Positions 33,045-43,114 of a stretch of 64,000 nt of DNA are shown here, one piece after another. Location of the stretch: NCBI GenBank assembly GCA_026122225.1, contig JANEZZ010000982.1, forward strand, positions 739,501 through 803,500. Reading direction: 5' to 3'. The notes under the pieces were generated by a model. That model searched no databases. It saw only the letters and a program-made list of their open reading frames with translations, and was not told the DNA's origin. How positions within the stretch are numbered: the first letter of the stretch is position 1; each line of letters opens with the position of its first letter. The DNA comes from Heloderma charlesbogerti. Taxonomy: Eukaryota > Chordata > Lepidosauria > Squamata > Helodermatidae. The position numbers and the translations under genes are program-made.

Positions 33045-33243
33045 TGTTCTGTAGGAAGCTGTCTTGTACTGAGTCAGACCATTGATCCATCTAGCCCAGT
33101 GTTGTCAACACTGACTGGCAGTGGCTCGCCAGGATTTCAGGCAGGAATCTTTCCTCACCCTACCTGGAGATTCCGGGGATCGAACCTGGGACCTTCTGCA
33201 TGCAAAGCAGGTGTTCTACTGCTGAACTACAGCCCCTCCTATT
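33045..33243 (-). mobile_element. tRNA-derived SINE, near full length, inverted
   Basis: On the minus strand: GGGCTGTAGTTCAGCAGTAG (A box), TGCATGCAGAAGGTCCCAGG, GTTCGATCCCCGG (B box), a body, then GGGCTAGATGGATCAATGG and TCTGACTCAGTACAAGACAG tail. The tail shares the CTAGATGG...GGTCTGA motif with CR1/L3 LINEs, the probable source of its replication machinery. Confidence 0.85.
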
Positions 33244-33256
33244 CACCTCCCCTATC

Positions 33257-33994
33257 TAGAGATGTACAAAACACTTACCTGGTTTCGTCCAGGGACATCC
33301 GCGGTGTAGGGGAGGCGCTCCGTCCCTCTCCCCAAAATCCTCGACGGGGGTGGAGGCGATCCGTTCCTCCCCCCCAGAATCTTGCCCAGCCAGCTGCGCT
33401 CCGCAGCCAAGCCAACCCGCAGCGGGGCCTCCATCCACTGCCTGGCTGCTGCGGACGCAAATGGCATCCTGAATAGGGGACGCCATTTGCGACCCTATGG
33501 TAGCCCATGATAGGCTATGTAAATATTTACGTAGCCTATCACGGCTAAAGCGGGGATGCAAATGGCATCCCCTATGCCATTTGTGTTCCCGCTTTAGCTG
33601 TCATAGGCTACGTAAATATTTACATAGCCTATCATGGAGAAAACAGGAACTCAAATGGCATAGGGGACGCCATTTGCGTCCTCGCTTTAGCCGTGATAGG
33701 CTACGTAAATATTTACGTAGCCTATCATGGACTACCATAGAGACGCAAATGGCGTCCCCTACTCAGGACACCATTTGTGTCTGCAGCAGCCCGGCAGCGG
33801 CTGGAGCTGCCGCCACCGCCGCTGCTGCTGCAGCCACCACCACAGCCTCAGCCGCTGCCAAGTAGGCTCCATTCCAGGGGGCTTTCACGGGGTGGTGAGG
33901 CGGGTTGCTCCATTCCGCCACAGATTCCGGGGGGGGCGAATTCACTGGAATTCAGCCCCCCTGGGATCCGTGGCAGAATTCTCTAACATCCCTA
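33257..33994 (+). mobile_element. palindrome-array hAT-like element, copy C, perfect TSD
   Basis: The 738-bp element is flanked by perfect CCCCTATC octamers at 33249-33256 and 33995-34002. Ends: TAGAGATGTACAAAAC and CTAACATCCCTA. It has the most regular array: CAAATGGC palindromes at about 33460, 33556, 33650 and 33742 alternate with TACGTAAATATTTACGTA palindromes at about 33507, 33600 and 33693, a period near 93-96 bp. The right GC-rich block contains CGCCACCGCCGCTGCTGCTG. No transposase frame. The perfect duplication shows the whole array moved as one unit. Confidence 0.93.
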
Positions 33995-34017
33995 CCCCTA
34001 TCTATGAAAGTGAGCAG

Positions 34018-34612
34018 TAGGGATGGTTGAGAAATTCACTCCATCAAGTTTTTTTTTTTTTTACAGATTTTTTACAGATATCTGTACCTCCCAGAACCAA
34101 ATCTGGATCATAACACAATTTGCAGTTGGAAATCCGTACATTTCTGAGTTTGCAATGCATTCTTTGAAACAAAAAATGTGTTTGTTAACCTATGTACATT
34201 TCGAAAATGTGCAAAGGAAATTGCGTTCTTTTCTGAAATGTGCACAAATATGCTTTAGTCCAGGGAATGGCAACTGATGGCCCTCCAGAGGTTTTGGCCT
34301 ACAACTCCCATCATCCCTCACTATTGGCTCTGCTGCCTAGGGCTGATGGTAGTTGTAGGCCAAAACATCTGCAGGGTCACAGGTTCCCGCCCCTGCTTTA
34401 GTGATGTACACATACAAAAAAATGTATATATTTGAAATATGCGCACACAAAAATATGTACATATGAAAAACTGTGCACAAAAATGCATGCAAATTTCTTT
34501 GTGGAAAAACAACAACAACCCCATATGGAACTTGGGTAGAACAAACCTGGTGGTAGAAAAATGAGAACCTCAATGAGATCGAGCTTGACAGATCTGCAGC
34601 TCCCATTCCCTA
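34018..34612 (+). mobile_element. hAT-like element D, split by a nested MITE
   Basis: It starts TAGGGATGGTTGAGAAATTC, ends CTCCCATTCCCTA, and is flanked by GTGAGCAG and GTGAGCAC (7 of 8). It lies only 15 bp beyond the duplication of copy C. Its interior is AT-rich with alternating GTGCAAA/GTGCACAAA motifs. The 135-bp element at 34261-34395 interrupts it. Confidence 0.85.
34261..34395 (+). mobile_element. CAGGG...CCCTG hAT-like MITE nested in element D
   Basis: Flanks CTTTAGTC and CTTTAGTG (7 of 8) bound CAGGGAATGGCAACTGATGG ... CACAGGTTCCCGCCCCTG. The body is a near-palindrome: GGCCTACAACTCCCATCATC pairs with GATGGTAGTTGTAGGCC. The same family is at 6523-6650. Confidence 0.85.
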
Positions 34613-34735
34613 GTGAGCACTGACAGGGAAAAGGAGAAGGAGAAGCAGCTTCCTTTCACTTTGCCCTCTCTCTCTGAGCAGCTGTTTGGATTGGGCCCAA
34701 AGGGAGAGTGCAAACACATGGGCAGCTGTGACAGC

Positions 34736-35202
34736 TAGGGATGTTGCAGGAAGCCATTTGGGGGAGTGGAGCTCCATGAGTTTTTGCCAGCTCGGCCCCC
34801 TGGATTTCGGCTCAATCATCCATGATTTGGCCTGACTTCAAATGCAATGAGTCAGGACAACACCTGGTTGGGGGGGGGGTTGCGCAAAACCCAGAAACTT
34901 TACCTGGGGGTGTTGCACAAAATTGTGGCTGATTTGTGCAAGGTTGCGGCCACAAATAGCGCAATCTGCACAGAATCGCAGCCATAAATGGTCTAATTTG
35001 CAATTTTGCACAAATTGCGCTATTTGCACCCATGATTTTGCACAAATCAGCCTGTGATTTTGCGCAACCCCCCCCCTGGTAAAGTTCCTGGGTTTGGGGA
35101 ACTGCCATGTGGCTCAGCTTGCAAATGCAAGCCGAGCTGGGTCCATTGTGGAGACCCGTCAGGTCCCCAAAAGGCTGGATTTCCCCACAACAGACAACCC
35201 TA
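34736..35202. mobile_element. hAT-like element E with perfect TSD
   Basis: GTGACAGC at 34728-34735 and 35203-35210 is a perfect 8-bp duplication. Ends TAGGGATGTTGCAGG and CAACCCTA. The centre is one long inverted repeat: GGTTGCGCAAAACCCAG and TTTGTGCAAGG on the left against AATTGCGCTATTTGCAC and GATTTTGCGCAACCC on the right (about 34873-34967 and 35007-35097). No coding capacity. Confidence 0.92.
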
Positions 35203-35210
35203 GTGACAGC

Positions 35211-35300
35211 AGTGAGGAGGAGAGGTAGACCCACTCTAGGTGGTAGTCCCCTGAAGACGTCTTGCCCAAGGGCCCCCCAAATCCTGGAGCTGGCACTGAG
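35211..35300 (-). mobile_element. CAG-start hAT-like MITE fragment
   Basis: CTTGCCCAAGGGCCCCCCAA plus CCTGGAGCTGGCACTG matches the end of the family at 56863-57222. Element E is inserted at its left edge. Confidence 0.6.
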
Positions 35301-35534
35301 GTGAATGTATGAAACACCCCAAACCTGGGGCCTTCTTTGAAAAGCATTGAACAAGAGGTTATATGCCATTTTGTCTGTGGGCTGGCTGGGCTCTTATCTG
35401 TCATTGCCCACTCACACCCGCAAGGCACCACTTCATGCTGCCTGCTATCATTAAGTGATGAGCATACATTTGTGAACCAGAGTGTAGGAGAACTGAGAAG
35501 TCTGTCATGAAAGCAAATCTGCAGTCTCATTTAA
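35301..35534. other. unannotated intronic sequence
   Basis: Nothing recognised. Confidence 0.3.
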
Positions 35535-35725
35535 AGTGATGTTATTTTATTTATGTATTGAATCAATTTATATAGTGCTTACCAGATTGATCAGTTTGAT
35601 TTGTACCCCACCTTTCTACCTCCAAAAGGCACTCAAGGCAGCCAGATATAACTCTAAGCAGTTTACAAGGATATTAAAATACATTGTGATATACATTAAA
35701 ATAAATAGTAAATGCAAAAACATGT
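35535..35725 (-). mobile_element. L2-like LINE 3' end, inverted
   Basis: GTACCCCACCTTTCTACCTC then CACTCAAGGCAGCCAGATAT and an A-rich run: the inverted L2-like 3' UTR. Confidence 0.65.
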
Positions 35726-36529
35726 TATGTTTCTTTCAGCACAAGATCATGGCAAACTTACACTGATACCTAGCAACAATGCAATATGTTCTTGTGATGT
35801 AGCCTTTAAAAAAAATACTTTCCCTCTATTCGCATGAAAAAAGCAGAATCTAGAAGAGAGACTTATTAGTTATTACTCCCGTTTAATCAAATGTACCATG
35901 ACCTTGTGTTGCACCTTCCTAATGAATGTGTACCATTGTAAGTCTTGTTTCCTAAGACTTTGCTGGGCCAATAATTTCTGTTAGCACATCATTGGGCCAT
36001 GCGCAAATACTCAAGTGATCTTTATTAATGGTGTGGAAAGCTTTTTAAACATTTTGTCATTTAGAGAGGCCAGGAATATATAAAGGCACAGCACATCTGT
36101 GTTAACTACAAGTCTAGATGTTAACAATTCATTCCTTTTTCTATGCAAGAACGGAAAGGGATATTAGGATCAGCATTTCATGTTGAGAGGGGGAGCAAGA
36201 TTTAGTAAGATTCAAGGCTTTTTCTTGTATATATTCAAAAGTTAAAGTGGGTGATGGGGGGAGATCTAGTGTATTTTAAGAGCATTTGTTGCAAATATTT
36301 CCTTTTTATATTGTACAGTAATTATAGCAACATTATCAAGAGAGGACAAACAGTCACTTTCTAAACTAAAGCAAAGGGATTTGTGCCTTTGACATGCACA
36401 TCTAAGGCATAGGTCCATTTGCCTATGGGCAAGCTGAGCTCCTACGTCCTGAGCTTTTTCAGAGAAAAAGCTTTTGTCCCTCTACCTGCACCCCCATGTT
36501 CTGTGAAATGTATGCATTTATTTCTTTAA
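35726..36529. other. AT-rich unique-looking intron
   Basis: No repeat recognised. It contains GGGCCAATAATTTCTG and ATTGGGCCATGCGCAAATAC, reminiscent of conserved regulatory DNA but untested. Confidence 0.35.
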
Positions 36530-36884
36530 AGTACTTTTGAATCACCCCTCCACTCATGAGTGTTTGAGGCAATTTACAATAAAACCATAAAATGCAAAAA
36601 TCACAAAAAAAGTAACAAGGCTGCTAAACATACAAACATTACAATAAAACAGAAGTACCCTCTAAAAGCAAGGAGAAGCTTTAATCGTTGAGAGCTTGGC
36701 AGAACAGTTGCTAGCCATCTAAAGGCCAACAGAGAGGGAGCCAATCTAACAGAGAAAAAAAAAACCTTGTCCAAAGTCCCCATCAGTCTCATCTCACTAG
36801 GAAGGGGAACACACAGAAGATGAACAAACATGCTAAGTAGGTTCATATGAGAGGAGCTTGTCTTTCAGATACCCTGGCTCCAGG
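36530..36884 (-). mobile_element. L2-like LINE 3' end, inverted
   Basis: CACCCCTCCACTCATGAGTG plus AATTTACAATAAAACC at the left and CAGATACCCTGGCTCCAGGC at the right are inverted L2-like blocks. Confidence 0.65.
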
Positions 36885-36920
36885 CACTCACTCACTCACT
36901 CACTCACTCACTCACTCACT
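36885..36920. repeat. (CACT)n microsatellite
   Basis: About nine CACT units, located exactly between two inverted L2-like 3' ends. It probably grew from the downstream LINE tail. Confidence 0.95.
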
Positions 36921-37885
36921 TATTTCATTTCTATACTGCCCAATAGCCGAAGCTCTCTGGGCGGTTCACAAAAATTAAAACCAAATGGCACACAATAAAA
37001 CAATTTAAAATATATAGAACATTAAAACCACAATATGACAATACAACCACAATAAAACCTAGCAGCAGTGCAGGAATTTAAAATACAGATTTAAAACAGC
37101 AAAGCTAAAAGTCTAGAAAGCTAAAATGCTAAAATGCCTGGGAAAATAAAAAGGTCTTCACCTGGTGCCAAAAGGAATACAATGTAGGTGCCAGGCAAAC
37201 CTCGCTAGGGAGCTCATTCCAAAGCCGGGGTGCCACAGCAGAAAAAGCCCTCCTCCTAGTAGCCACCCGCCTCACTTCCTTTGTTAGGGCTTTACAGATA
37301 AACAGCACCCTGAACTGGGCTCATAAACAAATAAGAAGCCAGTGGGGCTGCTTCAAGACTGGAGTTGCATAGGGATGTATGAGAATTGTATTCCTATTTG
37401 CAAATCATGTGAACATGTCCTGTTCGCAGCCCCGAACATGAGCAGGAGCACAATTCTTGGGAAATGTGCATGATTTTGCAAACTTGTGTTCAGGTTCGGA
37501 ATTGCATGAGCGCACACTCCTGCCCAAATCCACATTTTTATGCTTTAGCCTATGGGAGAGAAGTGTGCATTTTGAGTGTGCACGCTTAAAAATGTGCATT
37601 TGCCCGATAGGGAAAAACAACAAAACACCTTTGTTCGGGTATGCGAACAAGGTGAACTGAGTTCTGAGCAGGAATTCAGAGAACTTCAGCAAGCTCGAAC
37701 ATGTGGAATGCGTGTTCAACCATCCCTAGTGTTATGTGGTCTATATAATGTGCACCACAGAAGAGTCCAGCTGCTGTCCTTTGCACTAGCTGTAGTTTCC
37801 AAACACTCTTCAAGGGCAGCCCCACTGACTGCGTGTTACAAACAATAACACCTCTACACTGAGGTGATTATGGCCTTCCCTACCG
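36921..37885 (-). mobile_element. L2-like LINE 3' region, inverted, split by a hAT element
   Basis: The left part (36921-37369) has TTTCTATACTGCCCAATAGC, CTCTCTGGGCGGTTCACAAA and GAGCTCATTCCAAAGCCGGG. The right part (37729-37885) continues with GTGTTATGTGGTC, CAGCTGCTGTCCTTTGCACT and TCAAGGGCAGCCCCACTG. Continuity across 37370-37728 shows the hAT element inserted into an existing L2. Confidence 0.8.
37370..37728. mobile_element. hAT-like non-autonomous element inside L2
   Basis: It starts TAGGGATGTATGAGAATTG and ends TTCAACCATCCCTA. Flanks GAGTTGCA and GTGTTATG agree at only 4 of 8, but the right copy matches the expected L2 sequence, so the left has probably drifted. Internal inverted blocks GTTCGGAAT, GTGTGCATTTTGAGTGTGCA and TTCGGGTATGCGAAC are present. 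Confidence 0.75.
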
Positions 37886-38770
37886 CAGCTGGCTCAGCAG
37901 TGGAAGCTGGGCAAAAGGTGCTCCTGGACACCGCTGCTACCAGAGCATCCCTGAGCAGGTTTTAGGAACACCTGGCCCATTCCAAATACCTGGGCCACTT
38001 CCCCACCAGCTCTCCATTGTCCTTAGTCATCCCTGCAGTGGTCTTCTTCCTCCTCCCCTTCCAAATTGCCCAGCCCATTTACCCTTCCCCCAAATGTACC
38101 TTTCAACAGCAGTGATGAGAGTGGGATGAAAGGGAAGGGATGCTCCTCAGAACTTCCATGGACCCCAAAGCCTTACCAACAGGAAGTCCTCGGTGCAAAG
38201 ATGCCTGAGTACTAGGCTGTGTCAGTGTATATGTGTGCGTGGGGTATTTTCTACAGAGTCAGGGGTGGTCTGGAGAAATTCAGAAGAAGGACTCTTGGGG
38301 GTGGGGGGACTATGATTTTTAGGAGCCAGAGATGTAATGTGAGTAGGAACTAAATGCTATAGAAATGGTTGGAATCAGTTCTGGGTGAAACCAGCAGGGA
38401 AAGGAAGCTAAGGAGTATTTGACTACTTTCTGTTTTGTATATAGCTGGGTAGCAGCCCACTGCTACGTCAAGTTTGTTCCTTATAATTCAGTCTCTGTGA
38501 TTCACTTTATAATCCTGCAAATACAACATGGTGTCAGAAGACAAACTGAAAATCAGGCAGTGAAAAATACTACAAGAGCGAATAGCAGTCTGAGACTTCT
38601 CTTTCTCTACCTCCTTCCTTTTATACAGTGTTTGCCAGTGTGAGCAGCAGCAACAGCCCTTTCTCCATGTGGGGCCATGCCATCCACGATCACAAACTAT
38701 CTAGGAAGGACATTAGGTCGTGACCCAGTGTCCTTCCTCTGGTGCATTCTGAGACAAGATGGCCCCGGAT
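37886..38770. other. unannotated intronic sequence
   Basis: No recognised repeat apart from the start of a TTATTTATT tail at 38771. Confidence 0.35.
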
Positions 38771-39022
38771 TTATTATTTATTTATTGTGACATTTATATC
38801 CTGCTTCCCCCACACCTCTTTCATGGTACCCAAGGGGGCTTACGTGGTCCTCCTCCTCTCCATTTTTATCCCCCAAACAACCCTGTGAGGTAGGTTTGGC
38901 TGAAAGTCAGTGACTGGCCCCAAACCACCCAGTGAGCATCTTGGCTGAATGGGGACTAGAACCTGGGCCTCCCCAGCCACAGTCCAGCATTCTAACCACT
39001 ACACCGCACTGGCTGGGTGGAG
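38771..39022 (-). mobile_element. tRNA-derived SINE, full length, inverted
   Basis: On the minus strand: CAGTGCGGTGTAGTGGTTAG (A box), CCCAGGTTCTAGTCCCC (B box), a CORE-like body with TCACTGGGTGG, CCTACCTCACAGGGTTGTTT, and a LINE-derived tail AGCAGGATATAAATGTCACA with TAAATAAAT. About 250 bp. Relatives at 20076-20160, 32495-32590 and 52040-52262. Confidence 0.85.
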
Positions 39023-40229
39023 GAGAGCCCCCACCAGTTTCTCACAACGGCAAAAAATGTTTAAAAGGGAGAAAGGAACAAAGTTTAAAAAAGGAGACAC
39101 ATCTGACTGCTTTTATCTGGCTGCTTCAAATGTAACCCCCCCGCCACCTCTCCAAATTTCATCAGAAGTTCTCCACCCCACTTGTTTTTCACCACACACA
39201 CGTACTGAAATATTTCCTCTGAGAATGAATGTTCAGCAAAGTCCTTCAGTTTAGAATCCTTACTAAGGGCCAGGAAGACCTGGCAAACTACAATTCCCTG
39301 GGATTTGCACTTGGAACTTCTTGTTGGTAACGCTTTTGGGCCTAACGAAGACCCAAGGAATTGCCCTCCACTTTGCCCCATCCCTAGTGCTGCTGGAAGG
39401 TAAATTCTGGGATAAGAGAAGAGGGTGATGAACCTGAAAATGCAACTAATTTATTTATGAGCTCAGCTGAAATCCAAAGGGATTTTGGTTTAGATCATTA
39501 AAAGCTTGTGTTTTTTCCAAACCAAAGGCAGGGGATCATTTCTGGTCCATCCACTCCTATTCCACAACTCAGCAACATCACTGCTGAAAAGGACCTGCCA
39601 ACTCTAGAAACCATCTAATACCTGATCAAGGTAGCCCTGTAACCAAGCATAGGGATGCTTGAGGAAGATGTTCTTTGTGAATTCTAATGCTAACCTCCTA
39701 AAGTAACATTTGGATGGGAACATAATTATGTCTCGGATTTCATACTTCACCAAATTTTACAATGTAGTTCTCTGCTCAAAAAACACACCACAACGCATTT
39801 AAAAAGCGTATTTTAGGTAAGATAACATACACTTAGAAATGTGTACTTTGAGATGAAATACATTTATAAATATAAATATATACTTTGTGATTCAAAATTA
39901 TGTATTTAGATACAGATTTTAAATGTGATCAGTGTATTGACTAAAATACATATTTTCATATGGATTTTTAAAAAACTGCATATAATTGCAGAAGAGAGAT
40001 GGACCAGAATTATGAATGACCACATGCAAAATTGATTCAGATTCAAAATAGACTGATCCGTCTATTTCTAACCAAGTATAATCTACATGATCTACTCTGA
40101 AATTTAATATTTGTAAGACTTTGTGTATGTGTGTGCATTTTAAGCAAATTGTTATGTTTACATTGTTACTAACACACTTTATTCAGAAGCCAACAGACAA
40201 GAAATTGCATATCAAATCAGCACACTGGC
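39023..40229. other. unannotated AT-rich intron
   Basis: A CATCCCTAG at 39380 resembles a hAT terminus, but no partner end was found. No gene. Confidence 0.35.
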
Positions 40230-40440
40230 AGGTCAACGCTTGTCTAAAAACAGAAGTCTTGATCACCCATCTAAATGGGCTGAACTTTAGGACCCTATGT
40301 ATCTCTGCTGGCAATTAATTCCATAGATGTGGGTCCACTACGAAAAAAGCCCCTGCTAACGGTAGAAGCTAATCTCTGATCATGGTGGCACCTGTAACCA
40401 AGTACAACAGGTTGCACTGTGAATTTAAACATTCTTAAAT
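40230..40440 (-). mobile_element. L2-like LINE fragment, inverted
   Basis: TTAATTCCATAGATGTGGGT and CTACGAAAAAAGCCCCTGCT match the inverted L2-like coding end. Confidence 0.6.
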
Positions 40441-41074
40441 TGGGTTTTTTAAAAAAAGCAAATGATAATGGTGGTTTTACTAACACACTTTCTTCACTAG
40501 CCAGTGCAGGACACCCTATTGTAGATTAAATGAATACATTACATGATGGGCAAAGATGTTGGAGGGGAGGACTTAGGTACTGATCGTTGGTGTGAATTAC
40601 AGGCAATATTGTAAGTATAGGACACAAGTGCGCAAGCACATCCCTAGTTACATGTATGAAATGGTGGCGAATATGTGGTAAGTGTCTTTGGCTTTCCTAG
40701 AAGTGTGCTCCCCATGCAACGCAGTGATCTTATCAAGGTTGTACTGTTTTCCTTCCTCCCACCCTTTTCTTTCTCCCTCATAGTTGTGTGTGTTCCCCCC
40801 CCACCCCGAAGCTCAGCCCTCTGATCAATGTGCACTTCCACCCCCCTCACCATTTCCCTAAATACATCATGAAAAAGGATGAGGTTTCCGCCTTAATTGC
40901 TTGTGCCTTTTATTCACATTCCTCTCTCAGCCAGAATTGTGAAGAGTGTTAGTAAAAAGGCTTCACAATAGAGCTTTTCATTAGGCCTCAGCAAGGCACA
41001 CAAAAGAAGGCTTTTGGAAAGAGTGAATGCAGGAGTTTAATTTGCAGGTGGAGAGTAGATAAAAGGTGCTGACG
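40441..41074. other. intron upstream of SOX5 exon, unique-looking
   Basis: The 200 bp before the exon (about 40870-41074) contain CCTTAATTGCTTGTGCC and CTTCACAATAGAGC, the latter with a SOX-like ACAATAG. They have no recognised repeat. Conservation is likely next to a SOX5 exon but is unproven here. Confidence 0.4.
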
Positions 41075-41096
41075 CCTCTATTATTCTCTTACTTAG
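41075..41096 (+). promoter_or_regulatory. SOX5: splice acceptor of second SOX5 exon
   Basis: The pyrimidine-rich CCTCTATTATTCTCTTACTT ends in AG at 41095-41096, with a single clear acceptor before GTGACCC. Confidence 0.9.
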
Positions 41097-41182
41097 GTGA
41101 CCCTTACCCTGTTCAGCTGATCCCAACAACCATGGCAGCTGCTGCCGCAGCAACGCCAGGCCTAGGCCCTCTTCAACTGCAG
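41097..41182 (+). CDS. SOX5: SOX5 internal coding exon (Ala-rich, pre-HMG)
   Basis: With the A from the previous exon it encodes Ser then [28 protein letters not shown]: 29 residues, roughly 316-344 of the long isoform. [13 protein letters not shown] with six alanines and ATPGLGP matches SOX5; the SOX6 counterpart differs (NYPVQFIPSTM). It is 86 bp, phase 1 in and phase 0 out, followed by the donor GTAAGTCT at 41183. The next exon should start with a Leu-Tyr-Ala-Ala-rich segment and is not present in the following 22.8 kb, consistent with the very large introns of SOX5. No stop or frameshift. Splicing of this exon joins the coiled-coil half to the HMG-box half of the protein. Confidence 0.97.
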
Positions 41183-41474
41183 GTAAGTCTGGATACAATG
41201 CCGGAAGAGGCAGAGGTTAAATAAATATGGAAAACAGTTTTCTCTCCCATTCGAACCCCATGAAATCTACAATAGCCTTTCTTCTCCCCCACCCTGTCCT
41301 TTGTGGGTTGGGATTTGTTTATTTTTTTTGGCAACCCCCCTTTTCATTTACAAATCTACATCTGGAACTGGAAGCGGCTTTCTTTTCACCTGGAAGAGGG
41401 AGGATTTTGAAAAGGTTGTTTCCACGCCAATGTTAATTGTGAAGCTTTTGTCTTAGTGGGCAAATATATTGTTC

Positions 41475-41524
41475 GTTGTTGTTGTTGTTGTTGTTGTTAA
41501 CAACCACACACACACACACACACA
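41475..41524. repeat. (GTT)n and (CA)n microsatellites
   Basis: GTT run 41475-41498 followed by CA run 41505-41524. Confidence 0.95.
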
Positions 41525-41814
41525 TCCTTCTTTCCCTCCCATGATTCCAAGTAAAGACTGACGTCTTCGAGCAATTGCAACGTTTTGGTGAGAGGAGAGA
41601 ATAGAGAAAAATGATTAACTCCCTCTCAAAATACTAGAACTCAAAGCCATTCAGTGACGCTGATGGGCAGTTGGCTTAGGAGGGGCAAAAAGATGTCCCT
41701 CTTCCCATGATGCATAATTAGTTCAGGAAACCTATTGCCACCAAGTGAGGTGATGTCCATGGTTTCATGAGAGACTGGAAGAGTTATGGAAGATAGGCCT
41801 ATCAATAGCTCCTT
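41525..41814. other. unannotated intronic sequence
   Basis: Nothing recognised. Confidence 0.3.
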
Positions 41815-42005
41815 ATTTTATTTGTTACATTGATATTCTACCTTCCTTCCATGTTTGACCTCAAGGTGATATACATGGAGTTCCCAGGTGGTCTCTCACC
41901 CAGGCACCAACCAGATCCAGACCTGCTTAGCTTCAGCAAGGTAGCTTCATCATATGCCTGAGACGATGTCCAGGACCCAGAGAAGACCATGATAGCCGAG
42001 GATGA
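41815..42005 (-). mobile_element. 5S rRNA-derived SINE with L2-like tail, inverted
   Basis: On the minus strand GAAGCTAAGCAGGTCTGG, TTGGTGCCTGGGTGAGAGAC and CACCTGGGAA follow the 3' half of 5S rRNA (the intermediate element/C-box region). The tail contains CCTTGAGGTCAAACATGG and GAAGGTAGAATATCAATG, an L2-type 3' end. This tail differs from that of the 5S SINEs at 42711-43055. Confidence 0.75.
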
Positions 42006-42559
42006 TGAGGCCTCCATGTTAAAGGCAGTATAATGTGCCTTTGATTGCCAGATACTTGGCATGAATTACATTGGATAGGTATCATCACCTCATTCAGTTC
42101 ATACATTTAGCCAGAGGCAGCAGTGAACTCTTGTGGTGAAACAGCATGAGCCCCTCCATTCCAACAAGCAGACAGCTTGCTGGGTTAACTGAGTCCTCTG
42201 CATGAACACCTGGTCATGTGGAGGGCCAGTTAGAATTATCTTCCTCTGCTTTTTTTTTTTTTTTTAAGGGGGAAGAAATGCTTGATCCAGGCATCAGTGC
42301 AATTGGCCATTGGTTCACTTGGTTCATACTGCAAGTGTCTCAGTGGTGGAAGGGGAAGAATGCTCCACAAGGCAATTTCAGTGTTATGGTTGGCTAAATG
42401 CATGAACTGGAGCTTTCTTAACTTCATGGGAGAACCTGGCTGTCTACTCCTGGAGATACTGAGATGGATGTCAGTCTGGACCCATGGCAATTGTTTTGGT
42501 CTTATTAGTGCAGGAAAAAAATTCCTACATTGCCTACAACTAAGAGTGTCCTCCTGGAG
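42006..42559. other. unannotated intronic sequence
   Basis: A T-run lies at 42251-42266. Nothing else recognised. Confidence 0.3.
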
Positions 42560-43114
42560 GAACATAGGAAGTTGGCTTCCTAAAAGATCAGACCATTTGT
42601 CTGTCTAGCCCAGTATTGTATACTCTGATTGACAGCAGCTCTGTAAAGTCTCCGGCAGAGATTTTTCCCATTACCTGCTAGTTGAGACTTTAAATTGAGA
42701 TGTTGCAGATGGAAAGGGCTAGATGTGCCCGATCCCATCTGATCTCAGAAGCTAAGCAGCGTCAGCCCTGGTTAGTACTTGGATGGGAGACCGCCTAGGA
42801 ATCAGGCCTCCTGCACTGAGCAGGGGGTTGGACTCTAAGGTCTTGTAGGCCCCTTCCAACCCTATGATTCTATGATGTTGAGCAAAGGGCTGGATGTGCC
42901 CGATTTCGTCTGATCTGAGAAGCTAAGTAGCAGGGTCAGCCCTGGTTAGTTCTTGGATGGGAGACCGCCTGGGAATCAGGCTTCCTGCACTGAGCAGGGG
43001 GTTGGACTCGATGGTCTTCTAGGCCCTTTCCAACCCTATGATTCTATGATTCTATGAACCTGGGACCTTCTGCATGCAAAGCACGTGCTTTACAACGAAT
43101 TATGGACCTTTCCC
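42560..43114 (-). mobile_element. tRNA-derived SINE, inverted, split by 5S SINEs
   Basis: The left part (42560-42698) reads the inverted tail and body, with AGATCAGACCATTTGTCTGT and CTAGCCCAGTATTGT. The right part (43056-43114) resumes with GAACCTGGGACCTTCTGCAT and GCAAAGCACGTGC, the B-box and A-box half. The 357-bp gap holds two 5S-derived SINE units. Confidence 0.8.
42711..43055 (+). mobile_element. two tandem 5S rRNA-derived SINEs with CR1 tail
   Basis: Each unit carries the 5S rRNA 3' part: GTGCCCGATC, CTGATCTCAGAAGCTAAGC, CCTGGTTAGTACTTGGATGG and GAGACCGCCTAGGAATC. Each then has a CR1 3' end: GCACTGAGCAGGGGGTTGG, CCCTTCCAACCCTATG and ATTCTATGAT. The first ~28 bp of 5S are absent. Unit spacing is 175 bp (GATGTTG at 42699 and 42874). 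The first unit ends in one ATTCTATG, the second in two. The internal RNA polymerase III control region looks largely preserved. Confidence 0.9.

Noticed and set aside
39372..39388. Right terminus of another hAT element (CATCCCTAG)
   Set aside because: No matching left end or octamer duplication was found nearby. The same applies to a CATCCCTAG near 40641.
42720..42810. Functional 5S rRNA gene
   Set aside because: The first ~28 bp of 5S are missing and a CR1 tail is attached directly; it is a SINE.
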